This document shows, in pieces, positions 6,440-12,756 of a stretch of 12,756 nucleotides of DNA. The stretch covers positions 1-12,756 of the forward strand of contig CAMPGT010000104.1 of the NCBI GenBank assembly GCA_946885665.1, in the 5' to 3' direction. Every line of letters starts with the position of its first letter. The stretch's first letter is position 1. A model generated the notes under the pieces. The model was given only the letters and a program-made list of their open reading frames with translations, ran no database searches and had not been told where the DNA came from. Source of the DNA: an uncultured Chitinophagaceae bacterium. Its GTDB lineage: Bacteria > Bacteroidota > Bacteroidia > Chitinophagales > Chitinophagaceae. A program made the translations under genes and the position numbers.

Positions 6440-7114
6440 TTAGAGCATCCCCTTCAACACCTCCCAAACATTCTGCGCGAGTATTTTTTGGCCTTCGGCA
6501 GTGGGATGAATGCCGTCGTCCTGGTTGAATTTTGCTTCACCACCCACCCCTTCCAGCAAAAATGGAATCAAAGCGATGTCGTTCTTCTTCGCAAGCTCAG
6601 GGTACATCGAGCGGAACTCACCAGTGTACTGCTTGCCCATATTGGGTGGTATCTGCATGCCTGCAATAATAATCTTCACGGCAGGATTTTTCGCCTTTAC
6701 CTTATCAATGATCGATTGCAAGTTTTTTCTCGTCTCAGTCACCGGAATACCCCGCAACCCATCGTTCCCTCCCAACTCCAGCACAAACACATCCACAGGC
6801 TGCCGCAACACCCAATCGATCCGTCCATCTCCACCTGAACTCGTCTCCCCACTCACACCGGCATTCACCACCTTGTAAGGCAGCGCCAACGAATCGATCT
6901 TCCGCTGGATCAAAGCCGGAAACGCCTCCGACATCTCCAGTCCATAGCCCGCCGTAATACTGTTCCCAAAAAAAACAATCGTCTTCACGGTATCCTTAAC
7001 CACCATCTCATCCGTCTGAACACTGTCCTTTCCCTTTGCCTGCCCGGGTTGCGCATTTTCTCCACAGGAGATAATAAACATGCAAACAACCAGGAACACT
7101 CTACTGTTTATCAT
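6440..7114 (-). CDS. tesA: SGNH-hydrolase lipoprotein, TesA-type arylesterase/lysophospholipase
   Basis: A 224-residue protein from the ATG at 7114. The N-terminus is a lipoprotein signal ending in FIISCG with Cys17 as lipidation site, followed by a polar linker to about residue 44. The SGNH blocks are complete: nucleophile Ser52 in FFGNSITAGYG (block I, Asn replacing the usual Asp of GDS), NAGVSGET (84-91, block II), LGGNDGLRG (block III, Asn117) and DGIHPTAEG (block V, Asp200 and His203). E. coli TesA hydrolyses thioesters, lysophospholipids and aryl esters in the periplasm as a soluble protein; this one appears membrane-anchored. The gene diverges from the YbbA/YbbP-type ABC genes over 47 bp, the same arrangement as tesA-ybbA-ybbP in E. 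coli, which supports the assignment and a joint role in clearing lipidic or hydrophobic molecules. The palindrome TAAATTTA (7147-7154) in the gap resembles a -7 box on both strands but is weak. Confidence 0.88.
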   Translation of the reverse strand: MINSRVFLVVCMFIISCGENAQPGQAKGKDSVQTDEMVVKDTVKTIVFFGNSITAGYGLEMSEAFPALIQRKIDSLALPYKVVNAGVSGETSSGGDGRIDWVLRQPVDVFVLELGGNDGLRGIPVTETRKNLQSIIDKVKAKNPAVKIIIAGMQIPPNMGKQYTGEFRSMYPELAKKNDIALIPFLLEGVGGEAKFNQDDGIHPTAEGQKILAQNVWEVLKGML

Positions 7115-7161
7115 AAGTTTATCTATTCTTTAAGCTTGCTATGGCATAAATTTAACGGATA

Positions 7162-7869
7162 ATGACAGAAATGGAAACAATACTCAGCGTAAATGAATTG
7201 ACGAAGCGTTACGGCGACGGCGACCATACACTTACAGTACTCGAAAACATAAATTTCTCCGTGCATTCCGGGGAGACAATGTCGATAGTGGGACCCTCGG
7301 GCAGCGGCAAAACCACACTGCTCGGCCTATGCGCAGGACTGGACCGCGCCTCTTCCGGAACCGTTGAACTCAACAACATACGGTTGAACGATTTAAACGA
7401 AGACCAGCGCGCACAGGTGCGCAATCAATACGTAGGGTTCATCTTTCAAAACTTCCAGCTCCTGCCCACACTCACAGCCATCGAAAACGTGATGGTGCCC
7501 CTCGAGCTGCGGCGCGAAAAAAATATCCGCGGCAGGGCGCTCGACCTGCTCGGCAAAGTAGGCCTTGCGGCCCGTGCCGACCACTACCCCGTGCAACTCA
7601 GCGGCGGCGAACAGCAAAGAGTGTCCATGGCAAGAGCCTTCTCCACCAGGCCGCGCATACTCTTTGCCGACGAACCCACAGGAAACCTGGATGAAGAAGC
7701 CAGCAATAACGTTGTTCACTTGCTGTTCGATCTTAACAGGGAAGCGGGCACCACGTTAATATTAGTAACACACAATTTGGAACTGGCAGCACAAACGCAC
7801 CGCATCCTGCGGCTGAAGGGAGGAAGAATTATCAGCGATGAAAAAACGCGTGCACATGCAGGAGAATAA
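7162..7869 (+). CDS. ybbA: ABC transporter ATP-binding protein, YbbA-type
   Basis: A 235-residue cytoplasmic ATPase of the LolD/MacB/YbbA class. All nucleotide-binding motifs are present: Walker A GPSGSGKT (44-51), Q-loop Gln96 in FIFQNFQLLP, signature LSGGEQQR (146-153), Walker B ILFADEPTGNLD (166-177) with catalytic Glu171, and His204 in LVTHN. Length fits a single-domain ATPase. The first ATG (7162) was taken; a second ATG at 7171 (METILSV) is an equally possible start. The gene overlaps the large FtsX-type permease downstream by 32 bp, so ATPase and permease are made together. With tesA divergent next to it, this is the YbbA subunit rather than LolD, which would accompany LolC/LolE. Such complexes usually move substrates mechanically in the periplasm rather than importing them. 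Confidence 0.9.
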   Translation: MTEMETILSVNELTKRYGDGDHTLTVLENINFSVHSGETMSIVGPSGSGKTTLLGLCAGLDRASSGTVELNNIRLNDLNEDQRAQVRNQYVGFIFQNFQLLPTLTAIENVMVPLELRREKNIRGRALDLLGKVGLAARADHYPVQLSGGEQQRVSMARAFSTRPRILFADEPTGNLDEEASNNVVHLLFDLNREAGTTLILVTHNLELAAQTHRILRLKGGRIISDEKTRAHAGE

Positions 7870-10393
7870 AAGTTTCGCCAACTGGAAGTGGCTGATGAGG
7901 ATGGCATGGCGCGACAGCCGGCGCAACCGGTCACGCCTGTTGCTTTTCGGTTCATCCGTTATTCTCGGCATAGCTGCACTCGTTGCCATCTATTCATTAA
8001 GCGATAATCTTTACAAGAACGTAGATGCACAGGCGGCCACCCTGCTCGGCGCCGACCTTGAACTTTCGGGAAACCGTGCGGCGCCCGAAAACATTCAGCA
8101 CATCATGGACTCCGTTGGCATACAACGCTCCGAACAGCGAAGCTTCGCCTCCATGATCTATTTCAAAACAGGCACAAGGCTGATTCAGGTCCGCGCGCTC
8201 GAAGGTGCATTTCCCTACTACGGCAAGCTGGAAACGACTCCGGCAAGTGCGGCACAAACGTTTCGCAACCATCGTGCTGCGCTTATCGATAAAACACTGA
8301 TGCTGCAATACAATGCCAAAACCGGCGATTCGGTTCGTGTGGGCGAATTAAGTTTTGTCATAGCAGGAAGCCTGCAAAAAGCACCCGGGCAAACAGGATT
8401 ATCGGCATCAATTGCGCCCGTGGTTTACATACCACTCAGGTACCTCGAGGAAACGGGATTGCTGCAAAAAGGCAGCCGCATCAATTACAAGTATTTTATT
8501 CAACTGAGGAAATCTATCGATCCCGAACTGCTCGTCGACAAAATTGATCCACAGCTCGACGCCAGCGGCTATTACCATGAAACCATAGAATCACAGAAGC
8601 GCGACACCGGCCGGGCGTTCGAAGACCTGACCTACTATCTCGAACTGGTAGGTTTTATCGCCTTACTCTTAGGATGCATCGGCGTTGCCAGCTCGATCCA
8701 CATTTATGTGCGCGAAAAAATAGGCATGATCGCCGTGCTGCGATGTATCGGCGCTTCTTCAAAGCAGGCATTCTTAATCTTTCTCATCCAAATAGTGGTT
8801 ATCGGGATCTTGTGTTCCGTTGTTGGCGCGGCGCTGGGAACAGTCATACAGCAATTCCTGCCACGCCTCCTGAAGGACCTGATACCTTTCGAAATCATCA
8901 CAGCTGTTTCGTGGCCATCCATAGGACAAGGCATATTATTAGGCATCATCATCTCGGTGCTCTTCGCCTGCCTGCCACTGGTTTCCATCAGGAAAATATC
9001 ACCACTCAACACACTGCGACTGTCGTTTCAGCACACGAAACCGCTGAGAGATCCATTGAAATGGCTCGTGTATGCCGCGATCATCGCCTTCATTTTCATT
9101 TTTATTTACATCCAGCTCGACGACTGGCGGCAGACGATCGTCTTTTTGAGCGCTATCGCCATCGCCTTCCTGGTGCTGGCAGGTATTTCGCGTTTGCTGA
9201 TGTGGCTGCTGCGAAGATTTTTTCCGCAGTCGTGGAGCTACGTTTCGCGGCAGGGACTGTCCAACCTCTACCGGCCCAACAACCAGACGTTGTTGCTGAT
9301 CATGTCCGTCGGGTTCGGTACCGCATTTATCTGCACATTGTTTTTTGTGCAAACGATGCTGGTAAACCGCGTGACGCTCACTGCTGCCGGCGACCAGCCA
9401 AACATTGTTTTGTTCGACATCCAGACCGGACAACGCGAAGAACTGCTGCAGGTAGCAGCAAAGCACGGTCTGCCCCTGGAACCAACGGTGCCCATTGTGA
9501 ATATGCGACTCGAGCAAGTCAACGAAACAAAAGCTTCGGATGTTGTTGAAGACACAACAGGAAGAAGCTCGATGCGACTATTCAGCAGGGAATACCGCGT
9601 CACCTTCCGTGACACCTTAACACCTTATGAGAAAGTTACAGAAGGAGCATGGAAAGGAACAGTAGAAAATGGAACAATTTTCATTTCGATAGAAAAAGGA
9701 TTCGCAGGAAGATTCGATTTAAAGATCGGCGACACCTTGTATTTTAATGTCCAGGGCGCACCCATTCAAACAGTTATTGGGAGCCTGAGAGAAGTGGATT
9801 GGAACAGGATACAAACAAACTTCCTCGTGGTGTTTCCAACAGGCGTGCTGGAAGAAGCGCCGCAATTTCATGTGTTGCTCACGCATGTTCCTTCCGACAG
9901 TGTTTCCGTTGCTTTTCAACGAGAGGTCGTAAGGCGATTCCCGAATGTATCTATCATCGATCTGGCGCTTGTGCTGCGTGTGCTGGACGACATCATGAGC
10001 AAAATAGCTTTCGTTATACGATTCATTGCCAGCTTCAGCATTTTAACGGGCGTGGTAGTATTGATCACATCGGTGCTGATCAGCAAATATCAACGTATCC
10101 AGGAAAATGTTCTTCTGCGCACACTCGGGGCCAGCGGCAAACAAATACTGTGGATCGCTGCGCTGGAATATTTCTTTCTCGGATCACTGGCGGCAGCCAC
10201 GGGAATCCTGTTATCGCTTGGCGCAAGCTGGGCGCTGGCGCGTTTCAATTTCGAAACCGCATTCCATCCGGCGCTGCTGCCCATTGTGCTGATCTTCCTG
10301 TTCATTTGCGCCACTACCATTATAGTGGGGCTATTGAACAGCCGCAGCATACTCAACAAAACACCGCTCGAGGTATTACGCCAGGAAGTGTGA
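7838..10393 (+). CDS. ybbP: ABC transporter permease with two FtsX-type domains, YbbP-type
   Basis: An 851-residue membrane protein, close in size to E. coli YbbP (about 800). The start ATG at 7838 lies inside ybbA with GGAGG-like sequence (7820-7826) upstream; a second ATG at 7856 (MQENKSF) is possible. Hydrophobic helices are at about 34-54, 268-290, 312-335, 362-384, 407-426, 433-455, 484-506, 725-750, 778-802 and 812-833, ten in all. The first FtsX-like module has VLRCIGASSKQ (300-310), the second LLRTLGASGKQ near 760, both the cytoplasmic coupling region typical of MacB/FtsX permeases. Two large periplasmic domains (about 55-265 and 510-720) separate the helices, as in mechanotransmitting ABC systems. 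It works with the ATPase encoded just upstream, probably extracting a hydrophobic substrate from the inner membrane. It ends 8 bp before the convergent PhoX-like gene, with no terminator hairpin visible. Confidence 0.88.
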   Translation: MKKRVHMQENKSFANWKWLMRMAWRDSRRNRSRLLLFGSSVILGIAALVAIYSLSDNLYKNVDAQAATLLGADLELSGNRAAPENIQHIMDSVGIQRSEQRSFASMIYFKTGTRLIQVRALEGAFPYYGKLETTPASAAQTFRNHRAALIDKTLMLQYNAKTGDSVRVGELSFVIAGSLQKAPGQTGLSASIAPVVYIPLRYLEETGLLQKGSRINYKYFIQLRKSIDPELLVDKIDPQLDASGYYHETIESQKRDTGRAFEDLTYYLELVGFIALLLGCIGVASSIHIYVREKIGMIAVLRCIGASSKQAFLIFLIQIVVIGILCSVVGAALGTVIQQFLPRLLKDLIPFEIITAVSWPSIGQGILLGIIISVLFACLPLVSIRKISPLNTLRLSFQHTKPLRDPLKWLVYAAIIAFIFIFIYIQLDDWRQTIVFLSAIAIAFLVLAGISRLLMWLLRRFFPQSWSYVSRQGLSNLYRPNNQTLLLIMSVGFGTAFICTLFFVQTMLVNRVTLTAAGDQPNIVLFDIQTGQREELLQVAAKHGLPLEPTVPIVNMRLEQVNETKASDVVEDTTGRSSMRLFSREYRVTFRDTLTPYEKVTEGAWKGTVENGTIFISIEKGFAGRFDLKIGDTLYFNVQGAPIQTVIGSLREVDWNRIQTNFLVVFPTGVLEEAPQFHVLLTHVPSDSVSVAFQREVVRRFPNVSIIDLALVLRVLDDIMSKIAFVIRFIASFSILTGVVVLITSVLISKYQRIQENVLLRTLGASGKQILWIAALEYFFLGSLAAATGILLSLGASWALARFNFETAFHPALLPIVLIFLFICATTIIVGLLNSRSILNKTPLEVLRQEV

Positions 10394-10401
10394 ATTTTCA
10401 G

Positions 10402-11796
10402 CTACGCCCTTTTGTTCCACGGACCTGTAATGGCAAGTGTAACCCCCGGCGACTGAATATTTATAAACAGCGTTTTCCCTGACGGAGAAAATACGGGACC
10501 GGCGAATTCAGATTTAGGATAACCGATATTCTTCGCGATGACATACGATTTACCCTGCGGCGTGATGCCAATGATCCGCGGATCATTTTTGTCTTCACAA
10601 ATCACCACATCTCCCCAGGGAGCAACGGTGAGGTTGTCGCAGTATTGAAAGATATCGGTATTGTTTGGCTCGAGAAATAGTTCGAGCCTGCCAGGACTGT
10701 CTTTTTCCTGTTGCTTACCTTCATATTTTGAAGGCATGTATTTGAATATCTGCCCGTAGTTTGTCGATCCGCCATTCGTGCAGGCAAAGTACAGTTCATT
10801 CTTTCCAAACCAAATTCCTTCACCCCTCGCAAACCGGGCCGCCCCTTTGTCGTAGGCGCGCAGGCGCAAATCGTTATCCGGGGCTTCCACATTATCCAGA
10901 TCGATCCATTCAACGCTGAACGATTTCTTCTGCGGAAATATCTTCGTTGAATCTTTCCAGTTTCGCGTATCTGCCGCTTTCCATTCTTTTATGGACAGCG
11001 CCTGCAGCTTACCGCCTTTGTGAAGGTCGCCGTATTTGTTGGGGATATACCGGTAGAAGCACGCGTCGCCCCTGTCTTCGGTTTGGTAAACGATGCCTGT
11101 TGTGCGGTCAACCGCCACGGCCTCATGCACAAAGCGCCCCATCGGCTTGATAGGCACCGGATCGTTCAACAGTATTTTGTCGCTCGCCTTCACTTCAAAA
11201 TTAAAACCGTGGTCTTTTTCCAGCGCGCCGCTTTCGCCTCCTTGCTTCAGCTCTGTTTCTTCGCAGGTGATCCACGAGTTCCAGGGGGTAACACCGCCGG
11301 CGCAATTTCTTACGGTGCCCACCAGGCTCAGGTATTCCAGCTCCACCTTTCCTTTGTTCTCATCATACACCATCGTAGTGGTACCGCCCACACATGTTCG
11401 GCTGCCGCTTCCAAAATCGTATATCTTGTTTTTATCAATCTTATTCACCAGGGAATAATCTGCACCGAACGGCCCGTTCTTCGCGTGGGGAGAAAGTTCA
11501 TGGTTACGGATGAGTACTACTTTACCATTCTTTCCCGCAAATGTGCCCATGCCATCGTGGGTTCCGGGCGAAACAAGTCCGTCGTGCATTTTCGCACCAT
11601 TTTCCGAAATGAGCCTGGCAGTGAAGCCTTTAGGCAGGCTAAGAATATCACCGGGCAAATGCGTCAGCGGTCCAAATCCAAAAGCATCATTGCTGAGTGC
11701 ATTGCTTGCCGCGTTAACAGCAAAGTTGTCCAGCCCAATAAAACCAAGGGTGATGAGTGAGCTGTTTCTCAAAAAATCTCTTCTTCCATTTTTCAT
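10402..11796 (-). CDS. PhoX-family (DUF839) protein, Tat-exported, possible alkaline phosphatase
   Basis: A 464-residue protein from the ATG at 11796. The N-terminus NGRRDFLRNSSLITLGFIGL is a twin-arginine signal, so the protein is folded, probably with metals, before export. PhoX-family landmarks appear in order: IRNHELSPH (96-104), NCAGGVTPWNSWITCEE (164-180) with Cys165, Glu179 and Glu180, GRFVHEAVAVD (220-230), VYQTEDRGDACFYRY (236-250), GEGIWFG, and DNLTVAPWGDVVICEDKND. PhoX phosphatases bind calcium and iron through conserved Glu and Cys residues and release phosphate from organic monoesters and diesters. The motifs fit, but many DUF839 proteins are untested, so phosphatase activity is likely rather than certain. 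It diverges from the antiporter gene over 167 bp and converges on ybbP with an 8-bp gap. No Pho box was recognised upstream. Confidence 0.85.
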   Translation of the reverse strand: MKNGRRDFLRNSSLITLGFIGLDNFAVNAASNALSNDAFGFGPLTHLPGDILSLPKGFTARLISENGAKMHDGLVSPGTHDGMGTFAGKNGKVVLIRNHELSPHAKNGPFGADYSLVNKIDKNKIYDFGSGSRTCVGGTTTMVYDENKGKVELEYLSLVGTVRNCAGGVTPWNSWITCEETELKQGGESGALEKDHGFNFEVKASDKILLNDPVPIKPMGRFVHEAVAVDRTTGIVYQTEDRGDACFYRYIPNKYGDLHKGGKLQALSIKEWKAADTRNWKDSTKIFPQKKSFSVEWIDLDNVEAPDNDLRLRAYDKGAARFARGEGIWFGKNELYFACTNGGSTNYGQIFKYMPSKYEGKQQEKDSPGRLELFLEPNNTDIFQYCDNLTVAPWGDVVICEDKNDPRIIGITPQGKSYVIAKNIGYPKSEFAGPVFSPSGKTLFINIQSPGVTLAITGPWNKRA

Positions 11797-11934
11797 GTGC
11801 AGCGTTTGAAGGTGTGCACCTGTAAATTACGACGCTTGTTTTAAACTTTCAGACCCCGCAGAATATTTTAAATAAAGATAATCCCGGCAGCATTGGTTCG
11901 AACATGCCTGTCCTCATATCTTCGGCTAACATGT

Positions 11935-11942
11935 TATATTTG
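11935..11942 (+). promoter_or_regulatory. Candidate -7 promoter element before the antiporter gene
   Basis: TATATTTG is a perfect match to the Bacteroidota -7 consensus TAnnTTTG, placed 21 bp before the ATG at 11964. No TTG occurs at the usual distance upstream, so the -33 half is missing or degenerate. Confidence 0.35.
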
Positions 11943-11963
11943 AAGTCGTAGCTGCCAATAACC

Positions 11964-12756
11964 ATGCAAGACGTTTTCATAGAGTACATATCCCTCATCA
12001 TCATCATTATAGGTTTGGTGATGCTTGCCCAAAAGCTGAAAGTGGCGTATCCCATTGTGTTGGTTTTGGGCGGCCTGGCACTGAGCTTTACAAAACTGTT
12101 TCCGGATATTATCATTGATCCGGAGTTGATCTTCTTTATTTTCCTGCCGCCGCTGCTGTATGATGCCGCGTGGCAGATTTCATGGAAAAACTTCTGGAAA
12201 TTCAGGCGCGTCATCACCAGCTTTGCGTTTCCCATAGTGATCCTGACCTCATGCGTGGTGGCCTTTGCGTCGCAGGCGCTGATTCCGGGATTTACGCTCG
12301 CACTCGGTTTTCTTCTTGGCGGCATCGTATCCCCGCCGGACGCAATATCGGCCTCGACGATCATGCGCCAGGTGAACGCACCCAAAATGATGGTAAGCAT
12401 TGCCGAGGGCGAAAGCCTTTTGAATGACGCGTCGGCGCTGATCGTATTTCGTTTCGCGCTGATAGCGGTAGTGACGGGTCAATTTGAATTCTCGCACGCG
12501 TTGGGCAGCTTCTTTCTCGTGATCGCGATGGGTACGGCAATTGGCCTGGCAATAGGATTTATTTTTTATGCGATCTACAAATGGCTGCCAACCACACCGA
12601 GCATCGAGATCATTCTTAGTTTCCTCGCTCCCTATTGCATGTACTACTTCGCCGAACGATTTCATTTCTCCGGTGTGCTTGCAGTAGTTGCCGGCGGACT
12701 CTTCCTTTCCAACAAGCGTCAAACCATCCTGTCGTTCCAGGGCAGAGTGCAGGGAT
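11964..12756 (+). CDS. Na+/H+ antiporter of the CPA1 family, 3' end outside window
   Basis: The frame runs from the ATG at 11964 to the right edge (264 complete codons, no stop). An in-frame TAG at 11949-11951 excludes a start further upstream on this frame. The protein is rich in helices from residue 9 onward. CPA1 landmarks are present: FIFLPPLLYDAAWQISW (58-74), LGGIVSPPDAISAS (118-131) with Asp126, and AEGESLLNDASALIVFR (147-163) with the Asn154-Asp155 ion-binding pair typical of electroneutral NhaP/NHE-type exchangers. It would exchange Na+ (or K+/Li+) for H+ across the inner membrane for pH and salt balance. Bacterial members run to about 400-550 residues, many with a cytosolic tail, so roughly half is missing. 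It diverges from the PhoX-like gene. Ion specificity cannot be read from this part. Confidence 0.9.
   Translation, partial: MQDVFIEYISLIIIIIGLVMLAQKLKVAYPIVLVLGGLALSFTKLFPDIIIDPELIFFIFLPPLLYDAAWQISWKNFWKFRRVITSFAFPIVILTSCVVAFASQALIPGFTLALGFLLGGIVSPPDAISASTIMRQVNAPKMMVSIAEGESLLNDASALIVFRFALIAVVTGQFEFSHALGSFFLVIAMGTAIGLAIGFIFYAIYKWLPTTPSIEIILSFLAPYCMYYFAERFHFSGVLAVVAGGLFLSNKRQTILSFQGRVQG

Noticed and set aside
7147..7154. Palindrome TAAATTTA between tesA and ybbA as a shared promoter
   Set aside because: It is one base off the -7 consensus on each strand but only 7 bp from the ybbA ATG and without a -33 partner. Too weak to list as a feature.
8674..9549. 291-residue plus-strand frame inside the ybbP gene
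   Set aside because: It has an Arg/His/Ala-rich composition typical of a shifted reading of a G+C-rich gene, and ybbP is intact through this stretch.
11849..12400. 183-residue minus-strand frame whose last 37 or so residues, outside the antiporter gene, look protein-like
   Set aside because: Most of it is antisense to a clear antiporter gene and is Met-rich as expected of such a shadow. The non-overlapping tail lies in the 5' leader and carries the TATATTTG box on the other strand. A remnant cannot be excluded but is not supported.

Overview
The window looks like chromosomal DNA of a Bacteroidota bacterium, probably of the Chitinophaga kind. Lipoprotein and Sec signal peptides are common, Shine-Dalgarno sequences are almost absent, some promoter-like boxes resemble the Bacteroidota TAnnTTTG type, and the genes are typical of that phylum (PQQ-type sugar dehydrogenase lipoprotein, PhoX-family protein, secreted proteins starting QLLKKLKDKV after the signal peptide). 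No rRNA, tRNA, CRISPR array, transposase or intrinsic terminator was recognised. Assignments rest on reading motifs by eye; no database search was possible.

Layout, left to right: (1) 1-1404, minus, a PQQ-dependent sugar dehydrogenase-like lipoprotein cut by the left edge. (2) 1464-4076, minus, an AT-richer block: a divergent dGTPase-type HD triphosphohydrolase, then a pol-beta-type nucleotidyltransferase starting at GTG inside the end of the dGTPase gene, then a small four-helix membrane protein. (3) 4077-4322, a regulatory gap with an 11-bp tandem repeat containing a dyad, a possible promoter and a possible 31-residue ORF. (4) 4323-6425, plus, a secreted protein of unknown function and, 3 bp later, a small exported lytic-transglycosylase-like protein. 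(5) 6440-10393, a tesA-type lipoprotein esterase divergent from a YbbA/YbbP-type ABC pair, the arrangement known from Escherichia coli. (6) 10402-11796, minus, a Tat-exported PhoX-family protein. (7) 11964-12756, plus, the first 264 residues of a CPA1-type Na+/H+ antiporter, cut by the right edge.

Most genes look like ordinary envelope functions. The best candidate for something undescribed is the dGTPase-nucleotidyltransferase cassette, perhaps with the membrane protein. dGTPases can act in phage defence by depleting dNTPs, and a nucleotidyltransferase translationally coupled to one suggests a two- or three-part nucleotide-based defence or toxin-antitoxin module. Its base composition differs from the flanks (hand counts: 2461-2520 is 19/60 G+C; 8041-8100 is 37/60), which suggests acquisition by transfer. 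This is inference; no defence function is visible directly.
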